DNA of 64,000 nucleotides from Methyloprofundus sp. (GTDB lineage Bacteria > Pseudomonadota > Gammaproteobacteria > Methylococcales > Methylomonadaceae), in assembly GCA_016592635.1 (NCBI GenBank), contig AP023240.1:4257630-4321629 (forward strand). Reading direction: 5' to 3'. The position numbers were made by a program, and so were the translations under genes. Positions 45,653 through 54,647 of the stretch are shown here, in pieces; the first letter of the stretch is position 1; the number at the start of each line of letters is the position of its first letter. The notes under the pieces were generated by a model. That model had not been told where the DNA came from and searched no databases. It was given only the letters and a program-made list of their open reading frames with translations.

Positions 45653-47185
45653 CTAAACTGAATTTTCTTGAATTAATGGCACTTTCACCTCAAAGATAGC
45701 TCCCGTTCCTGCTGGTTGCGCATAGGCTGTTACTTGCCCCTGATGAGATTCAGCAATAAGCTTGACCACATAAAGGCCTAGCCCGAAGTTATCATCTGAT
45801 TTTCGTTGTGTCTTTTTAAAGGACACAAATAAATCAAATATTGCCTGTTTGTTTTTAGGTAAAGCATCGCCTTTATTGGCCACGATAAGCAGGACATTCT
45901 GCTCAGATCGTTTTAGCAGAATCTCTATAGGGGCGATATGGTCACAATGCTCAACAGCATTGGCTATTAATTTATCCAGTAACTGTATCAGTCGCGTTGC
46001 ATTCCCTAATATAATTAACCCACTCTGGCATTTTAATTGTATAGGCACCTCTGGGTAGATGGATACATAAGTTTGCATTTGCTGGGTGATCACCTCACCC
46101 AAGTTGAGTCTGTTTTGCTGCTCTTTATACAGGCTGGCTTCCAAGTTACTGGCATCTCCCGCACTCTGCAATAAGGCATTCATATTACCCATGCTGTGTC
46201 GTGCTCTGCCTAGATAAACATCAACTTTCTGCGTTTCGGAAATATGCCGCTCTATTAAATCTAAAGAAGTTTTAATCCCTACGGATGAATTTTTCAGCTC
46301 ATGTTTCAAAAATCGCGCCATGGATTCCAGCCATAGAATCCTTTTCTCATTAGCCTCGACCAATTGTGACGTACGTGTATTAACCATTTCTTCTAAATTG
46401 GTTTTATTGCTCGCCAGTTGGTTATCGCGTAGCTGCACTTGTTCTAACATATGGTTAAAGCCATTAATCAGTGCGCCTAACTCGTTTGCTTCGCTATTGG
46501 TAACGCGCAGAGAATAATCTCTATTTTTTGATACAGAATCCATGGTTTGTTGTAAATTAAGAATGGGATCGGATACCAATTTTTGCAAGCGCGTACAAAT
46601 GAGCAAAATGACCAAAAAACAACACAATGCAATCATTGCCATCAGCAGCATGTAATTTAGCAAATCGTTATACAATTGATTCAGCGATGAAACAATACTG
46701 ATTGCTCCAATGTGTTCGTGATCAAGAAAAATATCACGACTGACTCGCATCTCATTTGCCCATAAAGCAGACCAATAAAAAGTTATTGCAGGGTTATTGA
46801 GTTGCGGTACCTTATATTGATAGGGCTTATGGCATATTGACGTCTCACCAAAGCTAGCAAAACACTTGCCATCAGCCTGTTCAATCACTGCATAAATAAT
46901 ATCTGTCTTTAGTGCTAAGCCTTGTAAAATCTCTGCGCCGGTTTCCGGATCATCAAAGCTGAGTGCCCCTGTGCTTCTCGAGCCAAGAATATCGGCAAGG
47001 GTAATGAGCTGCTGTTGCAATGCGCGTTGGCTGTTAATTGTCTGGTTCACAACGACTAACAGCACCATCAGCAAAATTGCCATACTGCTGGTCAGCATCA
47101 TAATAAACATCAACTTGTGTTTGAGCGATAAAGTTTTTAATACTTGCATAAGGCGCATACCGTTAGCGTTGACCTGTATTGACAA
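45653..47185 (-). CDS. Sensor histidine kinase
   Basis: A 510-residue membrane kinase. It has a first span (about 22-45), a periplasmic domain of about 130 residues and a second span (about 178-200). HAMP follows (about 200-250), then a short coiled coil. The dimerisation/phosphoacceptor helix reads MARFLKHELKNSSVGIK, His near residue 292. The ATPase domain shows NAVEHC (N box), DNFGLGLYVVKLIAESHQG (G boxes). It overlaps the YfiR gene by 23 nt. The three genes receptor, YfiR and kinase form an operon, which points to sensing at the envelope. The partner regulator could be the one at 43393-44100. Confidence 0.9.
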   Translation of the reverse strand: MSIQVNANGMRLMQVLKTLSLKHKLMFIMMLTSSMAILLMVLLVVVNQTINSQRALQQQLITLADILGSRSTGALSFDDPETGAEILQGLALKTDIIYAVIEQADGKCFASFGETSICHKPYQYKVPQLNNPAITFYWSALWANEMRVSRDIFLDHEHIGAISIVSSLNQLYNDLLNYMLLMAMIALCCFLVILLICTRLQKLVSDPILNLQQTMDSVSKNRDYSLRVTNSEANELGALINGFNHMLEQVQLRDNQLASNKTNLEEMVNTRTSQLVEANEKRILWLESMARFLKHELKNSSVGIKTSLDLIERHISETQKVDVYLGRARHSMGNMNALLQSAGDASNLEASLYKEQQNRLNLGEVITQQMQTYVSIYPEVPIQLKCQSGLIILGNATRLIQLLDKLIANAVEHCDHIAPIEILLKRSEQNVLLIVANKGDALPKNKQAIFDLFVSFKKTQRKSDDNFGLGLYVVKLIAESHQGQVTAYAQPAGTGAIFEVKVPLIQENSV

Positions 47186-47780
47186 TGTCAGCTAATTCCA
47201 TGATTTTAGAGCTCAAGGTAATATTAGCTTGTTGTAATGCTGTTTGGTTAACTTGAAAGCGCAATCTACTTTGCTTATTGATTAAGGTTACCATGCCCCC
47301 CTTTGCTGAAAATTCGCTTATATCACTGACAGTTAATACAGGAGCTTGTTGCAGACTGGATAATATTGTTGAGAGTCGATGTTTTTCTGATTTACTGATG
47401 AAAACAACATGGCATGCTGCTAATGCCTTGTCGGGGACTAGTCCGGAGCCGAATACTGCGATTGTCAATGGGAGACCCTGTACTGATTTCCCAGTGATCA
47501 TATTTAAGGTTTGCAGAGAAAAAGGGTTCTGCCCGAGGATACAATATTGAAAGTGTCCGCTAGAGCTATTCAGTTTATTGTCAGGCCACTGGGTAAACTT
47601 GCCGAATTTATAAGTATAGAGTGCTTTGACGGTCGCTTGATCGAGCTTATCCGCGTGACTGACATGGCTTGTAAACAAGCCGATAAAACAAAACGCAAAC
47701 AGGCTCACAATCAGTATATGAACATTTGCAGGCCTTATTCTGCACAAGCAATAGTGAGGTTTTAGCGCATTATTTTGCAT
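47163..47780 (-). CDS. YfiR family periplasmic protein (DUF4154)
   Basis: A 205-residue exported protein of the YfiR family. In Pseudomonas, YfiR is a periplasmic repressor of the diguanylate cyclase YfiN. Features are a signal sequence near residues 20-42, VKALYTYKFGKFTQWPDN, YCILGQNPF, CHVVFISKSEKHRL and SRLRFQVNQTALQQANI, the family's C-terminal strand. Here it precedes a histidine kinase rather than a cyclase, so it probably regulates the kinase's periplasmic domain. It is 120 bp downstream of the receptor gene. Confidence 0.88.
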   Translation of the reverse strand: MQNNALKPHYCLCRIRPANVHILIVSLFAFCFIGLFTSHVSHADKLDQATVKALYTYKFGKFTQWPDNKLNSSSGHFQYCILGQNPFSLQTLNMITGKSVQGLPLTIAVFGSGLVPDKALAACHVVFISKSEKHRLSTILSSLQQAPVLTVSDISEFSAKGGMVTLINKQSRLRFQVNQTALQQANITLSSKIMELADIVNTGQR

Positions 47781-47900
47781 TAAACTTGTGATTTAAAGAC
47801 GCAATAGGTATGGGCGAGTATCCCATAAGATGCTTGTCTATATAATACGGAATAGGGTGTTTTCATTTTTCTTCATAAGACGCTAATATGCTAAACGCAA

Positions 47901-49874
47901 TTAAAAATACCATTGCACTTGCCCATAAAAACTTCTCTCTAATTGTTTGGGGTAAGCCAGTGCTGTTTCAATATACTCAAGATGGGCGGCATTATTTAAA
48001 TTTTGGCCAACAATAGCGAGTTCCAACTGAGGTATGGGTTTCCAGGCTAGGCGGAGATCGAAGCCGACATAGCTCGCTACACTATTATCAATACCTGCGA
48101 CTAAACTCTGTGCAGATAAAGAATCAACATAACGTACCCATACATCCAGTAAAAGCGTGGAATTAATATCATATGAGCCACGCAAAGAAAGTTGGTTTTC
48201 AGGCGCAGTCCGAGACTGGTTAACTTGTGTAGAATCAATTTGTAATAAGCTATAAGAAAGCTGTAGCCTTAGAGAGTCTATAGGTCGCCATTCAGCCGCC
48301 ATTTCAATGCCCCACGTTGTGGCACTGGTATTATTGTCTGGGGAAACTTGAACTTGACGGCTTGCAATATCAAAGGTGCCAGCTGATAGGCTAACCAGAT
48401 CTTGATAATCATTATAGAAAAATGCCATATCCCAAGAGAGGCGATTGCTTAACCAGCCTCGGTAGCCTAGTTCATAACTGTAGACCACTTCCCTATCTAA
48501 ATTAGGGTTAGCTTGCAGTACAAAGCTAACAGGCACTGGGGTTGGTAGGGCTAAAGGTACAAAATCAAAAGCCGTTTCAACGCGTGATGGTGAGCGCGTT
48601 GCTCTGGAAAATGCCGCCCAAATACGGTGCTCAGGATGCAATTTCCATAACACCCGTACCGACGGCTGAAAGTCGACACCTGAAAGTGTGTAGTATTGTA
48701 CTTTTGTGCCCACTGTTAGCTGCAATGCACCATCAAAAAAGAGTGCTTTATCCTGTAAAAAAGCACTGACTAGGTGCAGATTTTGTTGCATGGGGTTAAC
48801 CGTATAGGTATCGCCCTCAAAATAGGCATCAGCAACAAATCGATAGCCCAAGCCCCAGTTAAAATAATTATCTTTCGAGATGGCAATATCATGTTGAAAA
48901 TCAAGATCAAAGGTATGGCTCTTATTATCAAAGCCAGTACTTTCGATATTGGAATATTCATAAAAAAACTGGCTATGCATCGTGGAAGCAACAGAAAAGT
49001 CATGCTCCCAACGACCTAAGATATTCGCACCTGAAGTGTCTTGAGAGTAATGCGTGGCGGTATTGGATGTTTTATCGGTAGGCAGCAAAAAGCTCTCATT
49101 GATTTGTCCAGCATAGCCATCACCCTCAAGCATTAAGCGGTCGCCATGGTTGGAATTCCAGTCAGCACGAAAACCACCACGTCCTTGCGTAGATTTATCC
49201 TGCGCATCGTTGCCCTGCAAATCAAGTAAGCCATCACGGTGTGTGAATTTACCATACACGCGGTAATGTGAATGTTCACCTAGCTGATCACCATAGCGTA
49301 ATTCAACAATCGGTAACTCTTCATTACCAGCAACGACTGATACCAGCCCTTGTTGGGTGTCTTCAGTATGTTTAGTAATAATATTGATAACACCATTGAC
49401 CGCATTGTGTCCCCAAACACTGGCGCCTGGTCCACGAATCACTTCGATGCGCTCAATATCATGCAGTACTAGATCAAGATTCTCCCAACGTACTCCGGCA
49501 AAGGTAGGTGAATAAACGGTGCGTCCATCTAATAAAACTAATAACTTATTGGCATAACGGCCATTAAAACCACGTGCAGTAATCGCCCACTTGCCTGCAG
49601 AAATGCGGGCAACTTGCACCCCTGGTGCCATACGTAAGACATCGGGAATATTAGTGACTCCGGAGCGTTGTATATCCTCTTGGGAAATTACATAAACAGC
49701 GGCAGCCGTATCGGAAAATTTTTGCTCAGTCTTGGTTACCGTTGAGACTTGGCTTTCCATTAATTGCTCTATACTCAAGTTGCTGGGGTCAAAATTTTCA
49801 GCACTCGCTAATGTAGTGTAGGTAAGAAGATACCCCCCTAGAAAACTATGTATTAACTTTTGGGCTCGAGTCAT
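47901..49874 (-). CDS. TonB-dependent outer-membrane receptor
   Basis: A 657-residue receptor. It has a signal peptide (about 1-25) and a TonB-box-like region (STVTKTEQK). The plug domain carries VYVISQEDIQRSGVTNIPD, LLVLLDGRTVYSP and IEVIRGPGASVWGHNAVNG. A 22-strand barrel ends YGQVQWYF with terminal Phe. The substrate is unknown; the subgroup with YfiR and sensor kinase downstream has no settled ligand. It would be energised by the TonB system at 23884-28773. Confidence 0.92.
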   Translation of the reverse strand: MTRAQKLIHSFLGGYLLTYTTLASAENFDPSNLSIEQLMESQVSTVTKTEQKFSDTAAAVYVISQEDIQRSGVTNIPDVLRMAPGVQVARISAGKWAITARGFNGRYANKLLVLLDGRTVYSPTFAGVRWENLDLVLHDIERIEVIRGPGASVWGHNAVNGVINIITKHTEDTQQGLVSVVAGNEELPIVELRYGDQLGEHSHYRVYGKFTHRDGLLDLQGNDAQDKSTQGRGGFRADWNSNHGDRLMLEGDGYAGQINESFLLPTDKTSNTATHYSQDTSGANILGRWEHDFSVASTMHSQFFYEYSNIESTGFDNKSHTFDLDFQHDIAISKDNYFNWGLGYRFVADAYFEGDTYTVNPMQQNLHLVSAFLQDKALFFDGALQLTVGTKVQYYTLSGVDFQPSVRVLWKLHPEHRIWAAFSRATRSPSRVETAFDFVPLALPTPVPVSFVLQANPNLDREVVYSYELGYRGWLSNRLSWDMAFFYNDYQDLVSLSAGTFDIASRQVQVSPDNNTSATTWGIEMAAEWRPIDSLRLQLSYSLLQIDSTQVNQSRTAPENQLSLRGSYDINSTLLLDVWVRYVDSLSAQSLVAGIDNSVASYVGFDLRLAWKPIPQLELAIVGQNLNNAAHLEYIETALAYPKQLERSFYGQVQWYF

Positions 49875-50547
49875 TGCTGTTGCTTATATTGGCTACTATG
49901 TAAAAGGGCTTGCAGGATCTGAGTTCTCGTAGGTGCAGATTTATCTGCACATTGTGGTTAAAGCCACGCCCATATAACAGTTAAGGAACTAGGTAAAATA
50001 AAAGCTGAAACTTTGCGTAGCCTATATTTCGCAAGCTCTGTGTGTCACCCTTCTTAATTTACTTCCTTGCTATGCATTATACGATACAAAATGAGTTGTA
50101 CCGCAACAGGTGGCTAGCAATAACCCCAGCATTAAACTTGCTATGTAACATATTGCATAAAGTTTATTTTTTTATGTGACCGTTGGTTTGCCTAGTATAA
50201 GGGGGTGTCATCGATTAATTGTCTACTGAAATTACCTTCCTTTGTTACTAAGCAAATACTCTAAATTTTCATAAATCTTCATTTTCCTTGCAGGCACCTT
50301 CATCTGAGCATCGTTAGACTATCAGACACATGATAAGGAACGTGCACGACACACTTCAGCAACTTGCTGGTTTTTTTGTCCGTTTTCTGCGTTGTTGAAA
50401 CAGTTGCGTAGCTTGCTATGCGCCTGTTTTAACGCCTTGAATACGAATAAAAATCCTGCGCCAATTGCTGAATTTATTCCGTGCCCATTCCTAAGCAACA
50501 CAAAGCATGTAATGACTAAATTTAGAGATAACAGTAAGGGGTAAGCC
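49875..50547. other. 670-bp intergenic region rich in repeats
   Basis: No gene seen. It holds a CGTAGGTGCAGATTTATCTGC repeat, quoted in part as GTAGGTGCAGATTTATCT, near 49930, with relatives at 51575-51605 (reverse part) and 52720-52745. A long inverted element spans 50337-50491. An AT-rich stretch with CTTCATTTTCCTTGCAGGCA (near 50277) recurs in similar form upstream of the gene at 51787. Confidence 0.65.
50337..50491. repeat. 155-bp MITE-like imperfect inverted repeat
   Basis: The ends GGAACGTGCACGA and TTCCGTGCCCATTCC are complementary with mismatches. TTCAGCAA pairs with TTGCTGAA further in, and the centre (GTTGCGTAGCTTGCTATGCG) is itself palindromic. No transposase. A core like it is seen at 38897-38937. 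It is probably a non-autonomous mobile or structural repeat. Confidence 0.7.
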
Positions 50548-50682
50548 ATGAACAATGTTCAACAAAGAAAATTATTGCAAAAATGTACTTTGCAGAACTT
50601 AATTACACCGAAATGCGCGACCTTATTTACCGAGGATGCCAGTATGATATTTTACGCAGGCGACCGTGGAGAAAGTATCGCA

Positions 50683-51561
50683 ATGTTAGAGACTATTCGA
50701 AGAGTGCTTTTGGCAATTTTGTTATTTGGACTGTCAATTATTCCAATATCTGCTCAAGCACAGATCATTCAAGAAACAACCGTATTATATAGGCCAACAG
50801 CACCTGTTGGTTTTCCTGGTGACCCCGCTGATATTGATGTAGATCGAACGACTAATTTTGGTGGCCCAATAGATAGAGTGACTTTTGCGCATGTAAGCGG
50901 ATCTGCATATGATGTCGCAAGTTCTATAGATCAGTTTGGTAACCTTGGAGTTTCAGGGTTTATTCGTGGAGATTCAGGAACCATTTCGGGAGAAGTCGAA
51001 GCGCGCAGCGATGAATATATTAATACTGCTGCGGTTGCGCAACAAGCGGAAGCCAATTTTGTCATTGATGGTGGGTTATTTACCTTGATTGCCAGCCCTG
51101 GCTCAAGCTTGCGCTATAGCTTAAGAGTAACACTAAATAGTCGAGATATTTTTAGATCTACAGCTGAACTTAATGCGGTAGCGACAATTAACGGATTTTT
51201 GGCTAATACATTTACTACATCGGGTGACGATATGGGTGCCACTTATGATGATAGCTCTTTTACACTGACTATTCCTTTATCCTTTCAAAGTATTGACTTG
51301 GGATTAATTCAGCCTAATGAACAATTCAGTTTAGGCTATGAGTTTTATGCTGTAGGTCAGGCAGATAGTTTTGCAGAAACGCTAGAGTTTCAGTTTAGTG
51401 ATCCTTTACGCGTAAGTTTTACTGATAATTTCCCTGTTGGGATCGCATTTTTTGACCCTTTACCTGCCTCAGTTCCTCAACCTGCTACGTTGACCTTATT
51501 ATTAAGTGGCTTGGGCTTTATGCAATTAGTAGGTTTAAACAAAGCTGGAATTCGTAAGTAA
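50683..51561 (+). CDS. Secreted PEP-CTERM-like protein
   Basis: A protein of about 292 residues from the ATG at 50683, which directly gives a good signal peptide (LLAILLFGLSIIPISAQA) and has GGAG upstream. The frame is also open from an ATG at 50548 with a good ribosome-binding site. That would place 45 extra residues in front of the signal peptide. Those residues resemble the N-terminus of the gene at 51787, so I read them as a relic. The C-terminus is a PEP-CTERM variant: VPQPATLTLLLSGLGFMQL then basic residues. The middle is beta-rich, with no known domain. Confidence 0.72.
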   Translation: MLETIRRVLLAILLFGLSIIPISAQAQIIQETTVLYRPTAPVGFPGDPADIDVDRTTNFGGPIDRVTFAHVSGSAYDVASSIDQFGNLGVSGFIRGDSGTISGEVEARSDEYINTAAVAQQAEANFVIDGGLFTLIASPGSSLRYSLRVTLNSRDIFRSTAELNAVATINGFLANTFTTSGDDMGATYDDSSFTLTIPLSFQSIDLGLIQPNEQFSLGYEFYAVGQADSFAETLEFQFSDPLRVSFTDNFPVGIAFFDPLPASVPQPATLTLLLSGLGFMQLVGLNKAGIRK

Positions 51562-51786
51562 GACTAAAAATATTATCTGCACATGGTGGCTAAATCCACA
51601 CCTACAAAACTACGCCAGACAACATAAACCCCAAAACTTTCATAAACCTTCACTTTCCTTGCAAGCAGCTTCATCTGCTTATTGCTAGACTGTACTTGCC
51701 CTAATGGATTGTTAATTATAGATAAACATTAGAGTGAGTAGTGCTAACATTTTTTTATTAATCAGTAAGAACTAAAGAGGTAAGTT

Positions 51787-52512
51787 ATGAATATTTTTCA
51801 ACAAAAACGAGCATTGCAAACTCGTACTTTGCGATTTTTAAGTACATTAATTTGTACGGCATTTTTTTCAGGAGCCATTTTTGCTGCTCCATCTGGCGCT
51901 TACGGGGACAATTACTGGTCTGCTTCAGCTACAACAGCTGTTCCTGAGACGTTTAAAAATAAGAATTCAACATCATATACTATTATGGGGACTAACTACG
52001 GTAATGGGGTAGGTTCCAGTGCTGAATCAAATTGTGTAACGGGTAATATCTTTAACTGTGAATTTGGTATCACTCGGCTCTTTGTTCCAGTCACGGCAAG
52101 ATATGGAGACAAATTCTCTAGCTTTTGGATGCGAGTATATGATGAAACGGATTATGGTCATGTAACAGCAACTCTTTATCGACAATATATAGGGGAACAA
52201 AAAGCAACGCCGCTGGCTTCGATCAGTAGTTCTAGCCAAGGTTTTGAAATAGTAAGCTCAACATTCTACTCAAATGGGTATATTAATCCTTTGAGTATTT
52301 TAAGGAAATATTCTTACTATATTGAAATTAAAATTGTTAAAAAACAGCTAGAAATAGTACTAGGTGGTGGCAGCAATAGTAGTAATAGCGAAAGTTTAAT
52401 GGTTTTTGATGTTGGGCTTGGTGACTTATCTGGTTATAAAGATGACCCTTGCTTATATTCAAACGAACATGAGTACCCTGGTTGTCTACTGATGAATGGC
52501 TTGGGAGTCTAA
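51787..52512 (+). CDS. Exported protein of unknown function
   Basis: A 241-residue protein that I do not recognise. AGAGG precedes the ATG. The signal peptide (about 1-34, FSGAIFA) is followed by a Ser/Thr/Tyr/Asn-rich beta-type region with few charges. Cysteines in ESNCVTGNIFNCEFG and DDPCLYSNEHEYPGCLLM could form two disulfides. There is no PEP-CTERM tail. Its upstream DNA and first about 30 codons are similar to those of the gene at 50548/50683, pointing to duplication of a promoter and leader segment. Confidence 0.6.
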   Translation: MNIFQQKRALQTRTLRFLSTLICTAFFSGAIFAAPSGAYGDNYWSASATTAVPETFKNKNSTSYTIMGTNYGNGVGSSAESNCVTGNIFNCEFGITRLFVPVTARYGDKFSSFWMRVYDETDYGHVTATLYRQYIGEQKATPLASISSSSQGFEIVSSTFYSNGYINPLSILRKYSYYIEIKIVKKQLEIVLGGGSNSSNSESLMVFDVGLGDLSGYKDDPCLYSNEHEYPGCLLMNGLGV

Positions 52513-52928
52513 AGAGGGAGTAGTTTATATTTTTTGCAAAGGTATTGTCTTGTACGCGCTTATATTGCGCGCAATCACGAAATACAGATTTAATAATATC
52601 CAAAAGTATAGGTGTAGCCTATATGGAGCTTAAGGAATGCAGGAAGAACAGCGTACTCACTGTCCCGTATTCCGCAGGGCTTCATATGGGCTACAAAGTT
52701 TCAGGTTTTATTGCACGCTCGTAGGTGCAGATTCATTTGCACATTGCAGCATACTGTTTATGGCAAGCATAAATATAGGAACTGCATCGCACAAGCACAT
52801 ATTTGAGGTTGATTTTTTAGGCCATGAGTTTATAGTCAATACTAACTTAACAATTAAGTTATTAAATTAAATCGTCTGGCAGTTTTGTAAGGATATAAAA
52901 CTGTATGTGGCGCGGAGGAGGCTGGATC
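52513..52928. other. About 400 bp without a supported gene
   Basis: A 77-codon frame at 52637-52870 overlaps a dispersed repeat (GTAGGTGCAGATTCATTTGC, near 52722) and has biased, unlikely composition, so it is not called. The promoter of the next gene should lie here. Nothing else stands out. Confidence 0.55.
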
Positions 52929-53888
52929 ATGAAATACTTTAAAACGGTGCTGGTTGCACTATTAATACCATTGAGCTTAATTGCAACAACTGTTGCCGCC
53001 AAAAATCCCCAAAATTTTGATGTCGGCCGCAATCGTTCCGTATTGATCAGTGAGGGTGCCGTATTTGTCGCTGGATATAACCAATATAATGTTTTCGGTG
53101 CTGCAGTCAGTAATCTCTATAGTTTTGTAGAATATGGCGATTTCACTAATGCAGTTTCTGTAGAAGTCGAAGGGGCTAGGTTAGCCGTATTAACAGAGGC
53201 TGGTAGCCTTACTTTGCAAGGGTTGTGGATTGATGACATGGAGTTAATGGCATCTGATGCAGTTGATTTTGCGTTAAGCTCCCAAAAATTGGTCATTCTG
53301 CATGCTGATGGTGCTTTAACGAGTATTGAGCTAGACAAAGAATCAGTCAATTTAGTCATCCCTCTATCAACTCCTTATACAGTTGCCTATCTTGAAGGTG
53401 GATACAACAATATTGCTATTGTCACTGATGCAGATGCGCTATATCTTGATGAACGCTTTGTTGCCGCTGATGTTGAAATAGTTAAAGTAGGTAGAAATTC
53501 CAGTATTTATAAAACATATTCCGGAGAAGTCTATGTTGTAGACAATACAACATTGGCACTGGAGTTATTAGACACTGATACCAGCATAGTCAATGTCAGT
53601 ATCGGTAACAGTGATATGTATGTACATTACAATGATGGCCGCGTTTTTGCCAAAGGCTGGCACAAGATTATTGCCAATGGTGCCTACAATAACTCAGTAA
53701 AATTAACCGAAATCACGCACCTATTTGGTGTTGATAGCATTCAATCGAGTTCTTCGCATCGTTTGGCCATAAAAGGGCTAGATGTTTATGTATGGGCACA
53801 AAATGCTTTTGGCGAACATGGCGTATCAACTGGTACTCAAGTCGAAACGCACAAAATAGCTTATGTGACTACCCTAGTTGCTTTATAA
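52929..53888 (+). CDS. Exported RCC1/BNR-like repeat protein
   Basis: A protein of about 319 residues from the ATG at 52929, preceded by GGAGGAGG. The signal peptide ends TTVAA. The body is a beta-rich repeat protein; one unit near the C-terminus (SSSHRLAIKGLDVYVWAQNAF then GEHGV, quoted in two parts) resembles an RCC1-type blade, H-x-LA-I-x-G-x-V-x-WA-x-N-x-x-GE. Earlier units (SVLISEGAVFVAGYNQYNVFG) match it weakly. It is probably a propeller acting outside the cytoplasm; the partner is unknown. Its 3' end overlaps the GNAT gene on the other strand by 20 bp. Confidence 0.62.
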   Translation: MKYFKTVLVALLIPLSLIATTVAAKNPQNFDVGRNRSVLISEGAVFVAGYNQYNVFGAAVSNLYSFVEYGDFTNAVSVEVEGARLAVLTEAGSLTLQGLWIDDMELMASDAVDFALSSQKLVILHADGALTSIELDKESVNLVIPLSTPYTVAYLEGGYNNIAIVTDADALYLDERFVAADVEIVKVGRNSSIYKTYSGEVYVVDNTTLALELLDTDTSIVNVSIGNSDMYVHYNDGRVFAKGWHKIIANGAYNNSVKLTEITHLFGVDSIQSSSSHRLAIKGLDVYVWAQNAFGEHGVSTGTQVETHKIAYVTTLVAL

Positions 53889-54393
53889 CCTGCACTGAAA
53901 TAAACAAGCGCATAGGGTTATTGGTAAAGGGCTGGAAAGCATCAAATCGCTGATAAAAAGACCAAGCATTATCATCTAATACATCTAACACGACTCCCAA
54001 AGCAGGTAACCCTTTTTCTGTTAATTCAACTGCCTTACGCAATGCAGTAATTAAAGTCTTTGCACCTAAGCCTTGTTTTTGATAATGCTTATCAACAGCA
54101 ATTCTAGCCAAGAGTACGACAGGAACAGAGTAAGCAGGTAATTTTTTATCAAAAGGAATTAACTCTTGCCTAACTGTTGAAGAAGCTAGCGTGTAATAAG
54201 CTCCCAGCTTCATTTTTTGCTCATTTTTATTATCACTTTCCTCAGGGAGCACCCAAGTAGAACTTAAGCCTAGTACTCTGTTTTTATCTGCATACCGTCT
54301 TAAAAAGACATTCATCTCATCATGGCCGCAGTCAAACATTTTATTAGCATGAATCTTAGGGGCAAGTAATTGAAACTGTTTAGCAAAGGCCAT
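53869..54393 (-). CDS. GNAT acetyltransferase, toxin-like
   Basis: A 174-residue GNAT-fold protein of the group that includes TacT-type toxins acetylating aminoacyl-tRNA. It shows FDCGHDEMNVFLRRYA near the N-terminus, the acetyl-CoA motif LLARIAVDKHYQKQGLG, and DVLDDNAWSFYQRFDAFQPF near the end. These toxins normally follow a DUF1778 antitoxin gene. Here only a short 3' remnant of such a gene overlaps the ATG. Either another antitoxin compensates or the toxin is weak. It could also be an ordinary acetyltransferase. Confidence 0.82.
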   Translation of the reverse strand: MAFAKQFQLLAPKIHANKMFDCGHDEMNVFLRRYADKNRVLGLSSTWVLPEESDNKNEQKMKLGAYYTLASSTVRQELIPFDKKLPAYSVPVVLLARIAVDKHYQKQGLGAKTLITALRKAVELTEKGLPALGVVLDVLDDNAWSFYQRFDAFQPFTNNPMRLFISVQVIKQLG

Positions 54394-54497
54394 TAGTAGC
54401 CTTCTTTATCTAATTGCTTTGCAGCTTGTAATAGTTGTTTACTGGGTTTAGGTGTTTCATCCTTACACAGCGCAATAAAATTGTTACTATGTTTTAA
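54393..54497 (-). pseudogene. 3' remnant of a DUF1778-type antitoxin gene
   Basis: An open frame of 34 codons without start, preceded by TAG, ends TAA exactly at the GNAT ATG (TAATG). The residues NNFIALCKDETPKPSKQLLQ resemble the C-terminal toxin-neutralising tail of DUF1778 antitoxins (F-x-A-L-x-D-x-P-x-K-P). The N-terminal DNA-binding part is missing. Confidence 0.5.
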
Positions 54498-54578
54498 CTA
54501 AATCTTTATGAATATAAAGGCTTATCCCGTAAAATAAACTGACTACTAAATAAATATCTTAGAAAACTATGTTCTAAT

Positions 54579-54608
54579 ATTTACTGCCTATAACAGGCAG
54601 CTTAAAAA
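54579..54608 (+). promoter_or_regulatory. Solitary type I-F repeat-like hairpin in the 5' region of the RHH/RelE operon
   Basis: Read on the plus strand this is TTTACTGCC, TATAA, CAGGCAGCTTAAAAA. It has the I-F repeat's 5' flank (TTCACTGCC), its CTGCC/GGCAG stem and its CTTAGAAA handle (here CTTAAAAA). It differs from the array repeat by a few substitutions and a 2-nt longer loop region. It can also be drawn as a 6-bp stem CTGCCT/AGGCAG with a 5-nt loop. The orientation is opposite to the arrays and towards the antitoxin gene 40 bp away. It could be a Cas6f-recognised RNA hairpin, an RNA anti-CRISPR-like solitary repeat, or an operator for the RHH antitoxin. Confidence 0.55.
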
Positions 54609-54631
54609 ATAAAACCCTTTGCGGTTTTATT
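54608..54631 (+). terminator. Terminator-like hairpin before the antitoxin gene
   Basis: Perfect 9-bp stem AATAAAACC / GGTTTTATT with loop CTTTGC, ending in T-rich sequence. It abuts the repeat-like hairpin upstream and the AGGA ribosome-binding site downstream. It may be an attenuator or the end of an upstream transcript. Confidence 0.6.
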
Positions 54632-54647
54632 TAACAGGACTCAAACA

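Noticed and set aside
50322..50555. A 77-codon minus-strand frame
   Set aside because: It covers the 155-bp MITE-like inverted repeat and is best explained as chance.
52637..52870. A 77-codon frame before the RCC1-like gene
   Set aside because: It contains a copy of a dispersed intergenic repeat and has no recognisable domain or good ribosome-binding site.
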